This document shows positions 9,501 through 17,540 of a DNA stretch of 64,000 nt, one piece after another. Within the stretch, counting starts at the first letter, position 1; each line of letters opens with the position of its first letter. Made by a program: the position numbers and the translations under genes. The stretch comes from Ruminococcaceae bacterium HV4-5-B5C (GTDB lineage Bacteria; Bacillota; Clostridia; Oscillospirales; Acutalibacteraceae). The stretch spans positions 186,001 to 250,000 of the forward strand of contig FXYJ02000002.1 of NCBI GenBank assembly GCA_900184925.1. The letters run 5' to 3'. The notes under the pieces were generated by a model. It saw only the letters and a program-made list of their open reading frames with translations. It was not told the origin of the DNA and ran no database searches.

Positions 9501-12500
9501 ACCGGGCCTACGACAAGCTCGGTTTCCCCATCCACGATTACTTTTTTGCCAAAACGCTCGATCAGGTGCGTCCGGGCGGCGTGATCGCTTTCGTGACCAG
9601 CCGTTACACGATGGACAAGCAGTCTCCGGAGGTGCGGCGGTACATCGCCCAGCGTGCGGACTTACTCGGCGCGATTCGCCTGCCCAGCAACGCTTTTAAG
9701 GCCAACGCCGGAACGGAAGTCACCACCGACATCCTCTTTCTCCAGAAGCGCGACCGCCCTATCGACATCGAACCCGATTGGGTGCATCTCGGCCAGACCG
9801 AGGACGGAATCCACGTCAACAGCTATTTTGCCGATCATCCCAAAATGGTGATGGGAACGATTAAATGGGACGAAAGCATGTACGGCGACAAACAGGAAAC
9901 GACATGCGAGCCATTTCCCGACGCCGATCTCTCCGAACAACTCCACGAAGCAGTTTCCCACCTTCAGGGGCAGATTGCCGAAACGGAGCTGCCTGATCTC
10001 GGTGAGGATGAGGAAATCGACGATTCCATCCCGGCAGACCCAGATGTGAAAAACTATTCCTATACCGTTGTGGACGGCAAAGTGTACTATCGGGAGAATT
10101 CCCGCATGGTGCGGCCGGAGCTGAACGAGACGGCCAAGGCCCGCGTCATGGGCATGGTGGAACTGCGGGACTGTGTGCAGAAGCTCATCAGCCAGCAGCT
10201 TGACGAATCTGCCTCTGACACGGAAATCAAGAACACACAAACCGAGCTGAACCGGCTCTACGACGCTTTCTCCGCGAAATACGGCCTCATCAACTCACGC
10301 GGCAACAGTCTTGCGTTTGCGGAGGATTCTTCGTACTATCTGCTCTGCTCACTGGAAGTGATCGACGAGGACGGCAAGCTGGAGCGCAAAGCCGACATGT
10401 TTACCAAGCGTACCATCCGGCAGCGGAAAATCGTCACTTCCGTGGACACGGCGTCGGAAGCGTTGGCTCTCTCCATCGCGGAAAAGGCACGGGTGGATAT
10501 GGACTACATGGCCTCTCTCACCGGCAAGACGCCGGAGACGCTGGCCGACGAGCTGCGGGGCGTCATCTTCCGCGATTTGGGCGAACAGGACCCGGCAAGC
10601 GTTCCAAAAGCTTTTTACAAGCTGGACAATATTCCATTCGTCACCGCCGACGAATACCTGTCCGGCAACGTGCGCCGCAAGCTGCGGCTGGCGAAAGCCC
10701 TCGCGGAAATGCGGCCCGACCTTGCGGAGAAAATTGCCCCCAACATCGAGGCGTTGGAAGCCGCCCAGCCGAAGGACCTCGACGCTTCGGAAATCGAAGT
10801 GCGCCTCGGCGCGACGTGGATCGACAAAGGGTACATTGAGCAGTTCATGGAAGAACTGCTCAATCCGCCGTCCGGTGTGCGCGGCGGCATCCGGGTAAAC
10901 TATTCCTCGTTTACGGCTGAATGGGCCATCTCGGGCAAAAACAGCGTCGGCAACAACAACGTGGCGGCGTATGTCATCTACGGCACCGACCGTGCCAACG
11001 CTTACCGGATTCTGGAGGATACGCTGAACCTTCGGGATACGCGGATCTACGATACCGTGACCGACCCGGACGGCAAGGAGCGCCGCGTCCTCAATTCCAA
11101 GGAAACCACCCTCGCCCAACAGAAACAGCAGGCCATCAAGGACGCTTTCCGCGACTGGATCTGGAAAGACCCGGAGCGGCGTCAGACGCTGACGAAAAAA
11201 TACAATGATTTGTTCAATTCCAGCCGCCCGCGTGAATACGACGGGCGGCATCTTGTATTCCCCGGCATGAATCCTGAAATCAAGCTGCGGGAGCATCAAT
11301 TAAACGCCGTGGCGCACCAGCTTTACGGCGGGAACACCCTGCTCGCGCACGTCGTTGGCGCGGGCAAAACCTATGAAATGATCGCCGCCGCGATGGAGGG
11401 CAAGCGGCTCGGCTTATGCCAGAAATCTCTGTTTGCCGTGCCGAACCACCTGACGGAACAGTGGGCCTCCGAATTTCTGCGGCTGTACCCCTCGGCCAAC
11501 ATTCTCGTCACCACCAAAAAGGATTTTGAAAAACGCAACCGCAAGAAATTCTGCGCCCGGATCGCCACCGGCGACTACGACGCCATCATCATGGGACACA
11601 GCCAATTTGAAAAAATCCCCGTCTCTCTGGAACGCCAGAAACGGCTGATTCAGGAGCAGATTTGGGAGATCGAAAACGGACTGGAAGAACTCAAAGACAG
11701 CGGCGCGGAGCAGTTTACCATCAAGCAATTAGAGCGTACAAAAAAGGGGCTTGAGGCCCGGTTGAAGCGGCTCAACGACAATTCCCGCAAGGATGATGTC
11801 GTCACCTTTGAACAGCTCGGCGTGGACCGTCTGTTCGTGGACGAAGCGCACAATTACAAAAACCTGTTTCTCTACACGAAAATGCGCAACGTGGCGGGCC
11901 TCTCCACCACCGACGCACAGAAATCCAGCGACATGTTTCTGAAATGCCGGTATCTTGACGAGATCACGCACAGCCGGGGCGTCGTATTCGCTACCGGGAC
12001 ACCGGTCAGCAACTCGATAACGGAATTGTACACGATGATGCGCTATCTCCAGTACGAAACCCTGAAAGAGCGGAACCTCGTCCATTTCGACTGCTGGGCC
12101 TCGACGTTCGGGGAAACCGTGACGGCCATCGAGCTGGCCCCGGAGGGGACCGGCTACCGGGCGCGGACGCGCTTTGCCCGGTTCTACAATCTGCCGGAGC
12201 TGATGCTGCTGTTCAAGGAAGCGGCGGACATCAAGACCGCCGACCAGCTCAATCTTCCCACGCCGAAAGCCGTGTACCACAACGAAGTCGCGCAGCCCTC
12301 GGAAATCCAGAAAGAAATGGTGAAAAAGCTCTCGGAGCGCGCTGCCGCCATCCATTCCGGCAACATCGACCCGCATTTGGACAATATGCTCAAAATCACG
12401 TCGGACGGGCGCAAGCTCGGCCTCGACCAGCGCGTCATCAATCCCATGCTCCCCGACAATCCCGGCAGCAAGGTCAACATGTGCGTCAATAACGTTTTCC

Positions 12501-13903
12501 GCTTCTGGCACGACGGGCAGGACAAAAAGCTGACGCAGCTCGTCTTCTGCGACATTTCCACCCCAAAGGGCCGCGCCGCCGCCAAGGAGGAACGGGCGGT
12601 TCGGGCAGGTGAAAAGCTCGCGGGCGGCACGGAGCTTCGCGCTTTGCAGGACGCCACGCCGGAGGCCGACGCGCCGGAAACATTCAGTGTCTACTCGGAC
12701 ATCCGCGACAAGCTCATCGCGCGGGGCGTTCCCGCCGGTGAGATTGCGTTTATCCACGATGCCGATACCGAAGTCAAGAAAAAGGAGCTGTTCGCCAAGG
12801 TGCGCGCCGGGCAGGTGCGTGTCCTTATGGGCAGCACCGCCAAGATGGGGGCCGGGATGAACGTGCAGGACAAGCTCATTGCCTCCCACGATCTGGACTG
12901 TCCGTGGCGTCCCGGCGATCTGGAACAGCGGTCCGGCCGCATCATCCGGCAGTACAACACCAACCCCGAAGGACACATTTTTCGTTACGTCACCGAAGGG
13001 ACATTCGATTCGTACCTCTGGCAAACTGTGGAAAATAAGCAGAAGTTTATTTCGCAAATCATGACCAGTAAAAGCCCCGTCCGCTCCTGTGAGGACATTG
13101 ACGAGACGGCGCTTTCCTATGCGGAAATCAAAGCCCTGTGCGCTGGGGACGAGCGGATCAAGGAGAAAATGGACCTCGACATGGATGTGGCCAAGCTGAA
13201 ACTCATGAAAGCGAATCATCAAAGCCAGCAGTTCCGGCTGGAGGACAATCTGCTCAAATATTTCCCGGAGGAAATTGAGCGGAATAAAGGATTCATCAAA
13301 GGTCTGGAAACGGATATGGCAACGCTGAAGATGCATCCGCACCCGAAGGACGGCTTTGCCGGGATGGTGGTGCGGGGCGATTCTCTCACCGACAAGGACA
13401 ACGCCGGTGCCGCTATTCTGGAAGCCTGCAAGGAGGTCAAGGGGCTGGAACCGATGGAGATCGGCAGCTACCGGGGCTTTACCATGTCGCTGTCCGTGGA
13501 GGGATTCGGACAGGATTTTATCCTCACCCTCAAAGGGCAAATGACCCATCGGGTAACTCTTGGTAAGGATGCGCGCGGCAATCTGATCCGTATCGACAAC
13601 GCCCTTTCCGACATGCCGAAGCGATTGCAGAATGTCCACGCCCAGCTTGAGAATCTCCATTCGCAGACGGAGGCGGTAAAGGCAGAGATCGGCAAACCGT
13701 TCCCGCAGGAAGCGGAGCTTGCACAAAAGAACGCCCGCCTCGCGGAGTTGAACGCGCTGCTGGACATCGACAGCCGTGCCCCCGCCCAACGGCAGGCGTC
13801 GGAGGTTCTGGAGAAAAGCGAAAGGCCCTCCGTACTGGAGAGCCTGAAAACGCCCTGCGTTTGCGGGACGGGTAAAAAACTGAAACACGAATTGGCGCGA
13901 TAA
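6515..13903 (+). CDS. Giant ICE methyltransferase-SNF2-like helicase
   Basis: A 2462-residue protein of the LtrC-like family carried by clostridial ICEs. Seen in order: ArdC-like N-terminal region (1-110); a low-complexity His/Asp/Gly/Pro-rich linker (about 258-376) that overlaps the nested tnpV gene; an N6-adenine methyltransferase domain (PACGVGNFFG at about 922, catalytic-loop variant NVPFG at about 985); SF2/SNF2-like helicase motifs (GAGKT at about 1615, DEAH at about 1773, ATGTPVSN at about 1825, GRIIRQYN at about 2140); and a C-terminal coiled region. A role in protecting and processing transferred DNA is inferred. The ATG follows GGAAGGAGG. The cytosine-class NPPF motif reads NVPF here, as in this family generally, so methylation activity is not certain. 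Confidence 0.9.
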   Translation: MPSNVQALAQMADHAATQITASHESWTDFLKTAARLYKYPYHEQLMIYAQRPDATACAGYELWNDKMRRYVRRGSKGIALIDASGDRPGIRYVFDISDTGGRENSRRPYLWQYRPEHEDAVTAALEREYEISGEKGLPDQLEQIAGQLANEYWQEHQYDILHIVDGSFLEEYDEFNIGAQFRSAATVSITYAVLSRCGLDPDEYFEHEDFLSIFDFNTPDTVAALGSAVSEASERVLRQIEVTVKNQEREHLAERSATYGEQPDLHEERGLPDSRPDNHAADGQHRQIREDAEELPEGAPSDPVQQPVAVGETVPAPVGDRADGDGAAGAHDAGTDEIGGRDGESESIRPDALGGPHERPESAGRGNNSDGAYLQLSFFPSEQEQIQRIDEAESEKPSAFSVPALQKPEKRNTAQADIDAALREWNSDIESKRAVAEYMREHDRDKDTAALLRAEYGDDLPAFPVTVGRTSMDLSWPKVQRRIAQLIRENRFYTQEEQAAPPDLNSQPITHTGDTVENGITFHNVVLTLSGEQREDAQRAIPDSGVIPLPYKVGDTVYLDNKPFEITDIGTSDIQLRDPSLAYPVFRAESRENFERLLRQDSRNGSITEFLAADLEHTDADLREALTSGLLEQRNKENIAGYFRENEDNTRVAQRLSETYAGTSDTMELTTGETADFFATTTGFEINIHDKYNSKRSAQWKEIASILRTLYQQEQDGFFHEPVLREPANLDGKPSYRPGDHAVLDHGGQELSGTIGYVGEKDVRIDTGPYSWSHEVVNRDAFDEAIRQDERNAALFTPEQPAAENFRITDDHLGEGGAKTKYGYNIAAIRTLKTIETEGRTATPEEQETLSRYVGWGGIPQAFDPDNTAWSKEYTELVGALTAEEYEMARASTLNAHYTSPTVIKAIYEAVKNLGFQTGNILEPACGVGNFFGLLPESMAASRLYGVELDSITGRIAKQLYPNANITVAGFETTDRRDFFDLAVGNVPFGSYKVSDRAYDKLGFPIHDYFFAKTLDQVRPGGVIAFVTSRYTMDKQSPEVRRYIAQRADLLGAIRLPSNAFKANAGTEVTTDILFLQKRDRPIDIEPDWVHLGQTEDGIHVNSYFADHPKMVMGTIKWDESMYGDKQETTCEPFPDADLSEQLHEAVSHLQGQIAETELPDLGEDEEIDDSIPADPDVKNYSYTVVDGKVYYRENSRMVRPELNETAKARVMGMVELRDCVQKLISQQLDESASDTEIKNTQTELNRLYDAFSAKYGLINSRGNSLAFAEDSSYYLLCSLEVIDEDGKLERKADMFTKRTIRQRKIVTSVDTASEALALSIAEKARVDMDYMASLTGKTPETLADELRGVIFRDLGEQDPASVPKAFYKLDNIPFVTADEYLSGNVRRKLRLAKALAEMRPDLAEKIAPNIEALEAAQPKDLDASEIEVRLGATWIDKGYIEQFMEELLNPPSGVRGGIRVNYSSFTAEWAISGKNSVGNNNVAAYVIYGTDRANAYRILEDTLNLRDTRIYDTVTDPDGKERRVLNSKETTLAQQKQQAIKDAFRDWIWKDPERRQTLTKKYNDLFNSSRPREYDGRHLVFPGMNPEIKLREHQLNAVAHQLYGGNTLLAHVVGAGKTYEMIAAAMEGKRLGLCQKSLFAVPNHLTEQWASEFLRLYPSANILVTTKKDFEKRNRKKFCARIATGDYDAIIMGHSQFEKIPVSLERQKRLIQEQIWEIENGLEELKDSGAEQFTIKQLERTKKGLEARLKRLNDNSRKDDVVTFEQLGVDRLFVDEAHNYKNLFLYTKMRNVAGLSTTDAQKSSDMFLKCRYLDEITHSRGVVFATGTPVSNSITELYTMMRYLQYETLKERNLVHFDCWASTFGETVTAIELAPEGTGYRARTRFARFYNLPELMLLFKEAADIKTADQLNLPTPKAVYHNEVAQPSEIQKEMVKKLSERAAAIHSGNIDPHLDNMLKITSDGRKLGLDQRVINPMLPDNPGSKVNMCVNNVFRFWHDGQDKKLTQLVFCDISTPKGRAAAKEERAVRAGEKLAGGTELRALQDATPEADAPETFSVYSDIRDKLIARGVPAGEIAFIHDADTEVKKKELFAKVRAGQVRVLMGSTAKMGAGMNVQDKLIASHDLDCPWRPGDLEQRSGRIIRQYNTNPEGHIFRYVTEGTFDSYLWQTVENKQKFISQIMTSKSPVRSCEDIDETALSYAEIKALCAGDERIKEKMDLDMDVAKLKLMKANHQSQQFRLEDNLLKYFPEEIERNKGFIKGLETDMATLKMHPHPKDGFAGMVVRGDSLTDKDNAGAAILEACKEVKGLEPMEIGSYRGFTMSLSVEGFGQDFILTLKGQMTHRVTLGKDARGNLIRIDNALSDMPKRLQNVHAQLENLHSQTEAVKAEIGKPFPQEAELAQKNARLAELNALLDIDSRAPAQRQASEVLEKSERPSVLESLKTPCVCGTGKKLKHELAR
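7290..7643 (+). CDS. tnpV: TnpV, overprinted inside the helicase gene
   Basis: A 117-residue protein read in the +1 frame entirely inside the 2462-residue gene. The sequence (SIGKYGRMRKNYLKEHRP ... MPELMKSAGVTENLKASDPMRWVGLMNDLKAQAEE) is that of the transposon-encoded TnpV family, found in many clostridial elements. It has its own ribosome binding site (GGAAAGGAG at 7275-7283) and ATG. The host protein reads this stretch as an unordered linker, which suggests that the tnpV frame is the one under selection. Function unknown; helical, charged and soluble. Confidence 0.8.
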   Translation: MENNLTYTKNGDYLIPDLTITQPTDSIGKYGRMRKNYLKEHRPILYNSLLLSEKLYPHLLEIERTVTARLERMMPELMKSAGVTENLKASDPMRWVGLMNDLKAQAEETILTELIYS

Positions 13904-13905
13904 GA

Positions 13906-13944
13906 AACGGCTCCGGCACGGAATTATTTTGTGTCGGAGCCGTT
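13906..13944. terminator. Bidirectional terminator hairpin
   Basis: 14-bp stem (AACGGCTCCGGCAC with GTGTCGGAGCCGTT, one G-U) between two convergent genes. It also encodes the last residues and stop of the leftward gene. Confidence 0.65.
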
Positions 13945-14184
13945 ATTCTGAGCGGCTGCGGCTTTTGCCTTGCGTTTCTGCTTTTGCTCGGTTTTCTTCC
14001 GGCGTTTTTTATCTATCTCATGCAGCCAGACGCTGACCGGCGCTTTCCACGGTTCACTTTTATTCGGGATGTTTTTGACAAGGCTGCGCGGATTCAGGCC
14101 AAGCCTTTTTGCCAGCTCAATATCCTCGCTGTTCAGTCGGCATTTCTTTTTCGCGTCCTGCCACATCTGTTCGCTGTATGCCAT
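13924..14184 (-). CDS. Conserved small ICE protein, leftward
   Basis: An 86-residue basic protein (AYSEQMWQDAKKKCRLN ... LAKRLGLNPRSLVKNIPNKSEPWKAPVSVWLHEI, then a Lys/Ala-rich tail). The same kind of small protein, with the IPNKSEPWKAPV core, is common in ICEs of gut Clostridia. The helical start with LAKRLGLNPRSL is compatible with a DNA-binding fold. It converges with the giant helicase gene and diverges from the DUF3849 gene. The ATG is preceded by GGGGTG. No enzymatic motif is visible and the function is unknown. Confidence 0.7.
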   Translation of the reverse strand: MAYSEQMWQDAKKKCRLNSEDIELAKRLGLNPRSLVKNIPNKSEPWKAPVSVWLHEIDKKRRKKTEQKQKRKAKAAAAQNNGSDTK

Positions 14185-14252
14185 TTTTTCACCCCGCTTT
14201 ATTCTAAAGATTTTATCACATATTACTTTAATTTGGAATCAGGAGGTTTCAT

Positions 14253-15017
14253 ATGAATACGATACCCGTATACAAATATCCCGCCGCTTATGCGCGGGAA
14301 AACGATGAACTGGAGCAATACCGCGCGTCCTACAAGGCAAACGTGGCCTGCAAGAACGCAATCGAAACGGCCATCCGGGACAATTACCGCGATAACTGCC
14401 TTGGAAAAGAAGCGGTCAAGCAGGTTGCCGATCAGTTCGGTTATGAGCGGATGTTTTATGTGCTGGCCAATACGGCGCAGCGAAAGGATTTCGACGGGCG
14501 TATTTCCCGCGACAACAAGGATTGGGCAAAAACCATTCCTATCTTTGAGGATAAGAACTATTTTGGGGAGGATCGGCGTTCATCGTTTGAAGTGGATTCG
14601 TGCAACCCCGGCCTCACGGATATTTTTATCAACCAGACGCGGCGCGAATATTTGTTGACCCAGCCTCTGACCAAAGAGGACATTCAGTCGGAGGCCGCGC
14701 GGCTGCTCCGGCGTCTGCAATCCGAGCGTGAGCCGAACAGCCCCAACGGGACGCATTTCATGGCGCAGCTCTCGCCGGATTTCCTGATCCGTGCTTCCAC
14801 CAAAGATCAAGACCGTCTGTTTGCCATGCTGCCGTTCAAATCTCTGTCATTTTCCGCGCTCAAGGACCGGAAAGGGCTTTTCGCCTTCATCCAGAAGGAT
14901 GAAAACCGCGACCAGACGCTTCGCCAGCGCAAGCCGTCTGTCAGAAAAAAGCTGCAAAAAGCACAGGCCGAGCCAAAGCCGCCTGCCTCATCCAAGGGCA
15001 AAGAAATGGAGCTGTGA
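14253..15017 (+). CDS. DUF3849-family ICE protein
   Basis: A 254-residue soluble protein. Residues 5-140 (PVYKYPAAYARENDELEQYRASYKAN ... CKNAIETAIRDNYRDN ... VLANTAQRKDFDGRISRDNK) match the DUF3849 domain, which in other ICEs is often fused to the giant helicase. The C-terminal 100 residues are basic. The ATG follows AGGAGG. The gene overlaps nothing but ends 1 nt before mobC, so both are probably co-translated with the relaxosome genes. Biochemical function unknown; association with DNA processing during transfer is inferred from context. Confidence 0.8.
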   Translation: MNTIPVYKYPAAYARENDELEQYRASYKANVACKNAIETAIRDNYRDNCLGKEAVKQVADQFGYERMFYVLANTAQRKDFDGRISRDNKDWAKTIPIFEDKNYFGEDRRSSFEVDSCNPGLTDIFINQTRREYLLTQPLTKEDIQSEAARLLRRLQSEREPNSPNGTHFMAQLSPDFLIRASTKDQDRLFAMLPFKSLSFSALKDRKGLFAFIQKDENRDQTLRQRKPSVRKKLQKAQAEPKPPASSKGKEMEL

Positions 15018-15018
15018 C

Positions 15019-15357
15019 ATGGCGAACCGCAACCGGCAAATTCAGCTCAAGTTTCGTGTTACCCCGCAGGAGCGGGAGTTGATCGAACAGAAGATGGCGC
15101 AACTCGGCACAAAAAATATGGCGGCATATCTTCGTAAAATCGCTATCGACGGTTATATAATCAGACTGGAGCTGCCGGAGCTGAAGGAGATGGTTTCCCT
15201 CCTGCGCCGGTCCAGCAACAACCTGAACCAGCTTACCAAACGGGTGCATGAAACAGGGCGCGTTTACGACACGGATTTGAAGGATATCGTCCAAAATCAG
15301 GAACGGTTATGGCGGGCAGCTAACGATATTCTCGCCGTGCTTGCAAAATTAAAATAA
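15019..15357 (+). CDS. mobC: MobC-family relaxosome accessory protein
   Basis: A 112-residue protein with an N-terminal ribbon-helix-helix-like segment (IQLKFRVTPQERELIEQKMAQLGTKNMAAYLRK) and a C-terminal helix with the SSNNLNQLTKRVHETG motif typical of bacterial MobC. MobC proteins bind oriT and help the relaxase nick. The ATG lies 1 nt after the stop of the DUF3849 gene; an upstream extension of the frame lies inside that gene and is rejected. The relaxase would normally follow closely, but here a membrane-protein gene and an inserted leftward orphan stand between. Confidence 0.85.
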   Translation: MANRNRQIQLKFRVTPQERELIEQKMAQLGTKNMAAYLRKIAIDGYIIRLELPELKEMVSLLRRSSNNLNQLTKRVHETGRVYDTDLKDIVQNQERLWRAANDILAVLAKLK

Positions 15358-15448
15358 GGGCGTATGCCCCGCCATTTTTTTGCCGCATCCTTGAAAAAAA
15401 CAGCATAGGCGCTATAGTTGTATTAGAAATTGTAAAGGGGCCGATACT

Positions 15449-15739
15449 ATGAGGCTGATACTGAAAATACTCGTCGCTCCGATCATTGTGGTTCTGACCG
15501 TTTTCGTCTGGATCTGCTCCGGTCTACTGTACTGCTCGGCGTGGGTGTTCGGCCTTGCAGGAACGGTCCTCGGCATCTTCGGTGTGCTGGCGCTCATCAC
15601 CCATCAGGTTACAAATGGAATCATCCTGCTGGTGATGGCATTTCTCATCAGTCCGTTCGGAATTCCGATGGCGGCGGCGTGGCTGCTCGGCAAAATACAG
15701 GATTTGCGGTATGCGATTCAGGACCGGGTTTATGGTTGA
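15449..15739 (+). CDS. CD1845-like small membrane protein
   Basis: A 96-residue protein with three hydrophobic segments (about 4-30, 35-52 and 58-80) and a charged C-terminus (KIQDLRYAIQDRVYG). Small membrane proteins of this CD1845-like type sit between mobC and the relaxase in Tn1549-like and related ICEs. The ATG follows AAAGGGG (15435-15441). The function is unknown; a place in the inner membrane near the transfer apparatus is inferred only from context. Confidence 0.75.
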   Translation: MRLILKILVAPIIVVLTVFVWICSGLLYCSAWVFGLAGTVLGIFGVLALITHQVTNGIILLVMAFLISPFGIPMAAAWLLGKIQDLRYAIQDRVYG

Positions 15740-15757
15740 AGAAGAGAGTCTCAGAAC

Positions 15758-15795
15758 TAAAGGGCGCGGAGTTTTGGAAAGCTCTACGCCCTTTA
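15758..15795. terminator. Hairpin after the membrane-protein gene
   Basis: Perfect 9-bp outer stem (TAAAGGGCG with CGCCCTTTA) with an inner GAG(C)TT/AGCTC helix. There is no long T-run, so termination strength is uncertain. It marks the left side of the inserted orphan gene. Confidence 0.45.
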
Positions 15796-15841
15796 ACCAG
15801 TTGTAAGGAGTCTAAGTTGTAAACACAGGAAATTAGATCTT

Positions 15842-17332
15842 TCATGATGCAAGGTAGTTAGCTACTGCCTTCTTAATATTTACGACAAAATCATTGTATA
15901 ATGGAAGAAGTCCACGGTCCGTTGTAGGTTTAGAGAAATTAAGGTCATCCCAATGCTCTTGCCGTTCTGATTGATCAATTAGACATTGTAAAAAGCTTGA
16001 GTTTTGTAGTAGCATGCTCTCAATCTGCCTCAGTGATACAACTTTAATATGACTGTGGATATAATCCATATCTTCCTGTGATAAGTCTCCACTTTTCTTT
16101 CTGTAAGTATCATATACTCTACTGTATACCTTTCCCCGCGGCAAAACAGCATCTTCTAACACAACGACAACGCCAAAGATATGGTCTCGGTCATATCTTT
16201 TATCCAAATCAAAATACCCTTTAACATAATCCATTACTCTCTCATAAATCTGTAAAACACAATCAGAATATATTTGAATTTCATCATTAATTTCTTTTTG
16301 ATTGAATTGTCGGACTTTAAGGCTTGGTGACAGAGCTTTAGTATCATAGAATGAGCAATACATATCCTCTGAAACCAGGACATCTGGTGTTTTGAACTCT
16401 TGTTTTCCAATTTTATATGGTATTTCTTTGCTTATCCATGTTACTTCTGAGATACCTTTATAAATATCGTAGAGATATTGCTCAATTACCTCTTTCCCAA
16501 AGGCTTTCCTTAGCTCAGGATTATTAAAAGTAAGTCTATTCAACATTGATTCTGTTATTGCGTTTATCACCAAATATGGTGAAGGGAGGTAAGTATAATC
16601 AGGACCAATAATCAAAGGGTATACGTATTGAATTTTCAAGCCGAAATAGTAGTCTAAAATATTGTTTTTATAAAGAGCGGATAGTTGATTTTTGTACTCG
16701 GACATCTCAATGGATAATTCTTTGAAGACAGCTTTTTTATTGAAAGCTTTTTGCAGCAATTTTTGGCAATCGTCTGGAGTTCCTAACACATTAGATTCAT
16801 GGCTACAATATATAAAAACAATGAATGCAAAAATCATATATTCAAGATATGGTACTTGAAATTTATCACAAAACTCTTTCCTCATATCAATTTTATTATC
16901 TACAAAAGTAAAAAAATAATTATATCTGAAAAGCTTTTGTAAGAACACTCCCTGGGTCGGGGCTTGTTGTAACAATGTAACCATCATAAAGACTTCTGGA
17001 TAGGTTCCAGCAGCTTCAGCAATCCTTAGTTCAGGATGCCAGTAATTTCGAATTTTTGTTATTATTTCTGAAAATGCAACAGTGTCTATGGATTGCTCAG
17101 CGTTATCAGAATTATATATTACAGAGAATGCAGCAAATGCTTCCAATTCCCATGGCATGATATTTTGCTTTAACGCGTAGTCCATATTAACTTCGGAGAT
17201 ACTCATTATTCGCGATGAGTATCTTTGACAAATCAGCATTTTACTATCAAATGTGTAATTTTCTAATTGCCTTAAAAAATCAAGGTCCGAATGTGATAAA
17301 TCACTATTTTCAGAAGTATTTGAGACAGTCAT
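15842..17332 (-). CDS. Orphan 496-residue protein, possible PD-(D/E)XK nuclease
   Basis: I do not recognise this family. It is an AT-rich leftward gene set between the GC-rich mobC/CD1845 block and the relaxase. The protein is mostly helical, has no signal peptide, and has an aromatic-rich middle. Around residues 312-330 it reads TPDVLV, eight residues, then SFYDTKA: Asp in PD, then D-x-K, the spacing of a PD-(D/E)XK nuclease core, in a stretch with predicted beta strands. The ATG (plus-strand CAT at 17330-17332) is preceded by GGAGG. A single AT-rich gene in a mobile-element slot is typical of anti-phage cargo, so a defence role is my inference, not shown by sequence. Confidence 0.8.
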   Translation of the reverse strand: MTVSNTSENSDLSHSDLDFLRQLENYTFDSKMLICQRYSSRIMSISEVNMDYALKQNIMPWELEAFAAFSVIYNSDNAEQSIDTVAFSEIITKIRNYWHPELRIAEAAGTYPEVFMMVTLLQQAPTQGVFLQKLFRYNYFFTFVDNKIDMRKEFCDKFQVPYLEYMIFAFIVFIYCSHESNVLGTPDDCQKLLQKAFNKKAVFKELSIEMSEYKNQLSALYKNNILDYYFGLKIQYVYPLIIGPDYTYLPSPYLVINAITESMLNRLTFNNPELRKAFGKEVIEQYLYDIYKGISEVTWISKEIPYKIGKQEFKTPDVLVSEDMYCSFYDTKALSPSLKVRQFNQKEINDEIQIYSDCVLQIYERVMDYVKGYFDLDKRYDRDHIFGVVVVLEDAVLPRGKVYSRVYDTYRKKSGDLSQEDMDYIHSHIKVVSLRQIESMLLQNSSFLQCLIDQSERQEHWDDLNFSKPTTDRGLLPLYNDFVVNIKKAVANYLAS

Positions 17333-17495
17333 ATTTACCTCCGCTCCTGCAATTTAAATTATCTGAAATGATTACCAATATTCATACAGCAAATCATTAC
17401 ATATATTATAGCAGATTAAATAGTAATTGTAAGTTATCCGCATGTCTACAAAGAAATAATTGCGACCGATCGGCTATTTCCTTAATGCTTTTTCT

Positions 17496-17518
17496 GGAAG
17501 CTTCATCGCTTCCTCTTT
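17496..17518 (+). terminator. Small terminator upstream of the relaxase
   Basis: GGAAGC-TTCATC-GCTTCC stem followed by TCTTTTT; probably the original ICE terminator between the CD1845-like gene and the relaxase. Confidence 0.45.
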
Positions 17519-17540
17519 TTATTTATTGGGAGGAGTGTTT

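Noticed and set aside
11729..13888. A 719-codon open frame on the minus strand of the helicase gene
   Set aside because: Mirror frame produced by the GC-rich third positions of the real gene; no ribosome binding site, no domain, Arg/Gly/His-rich composition.
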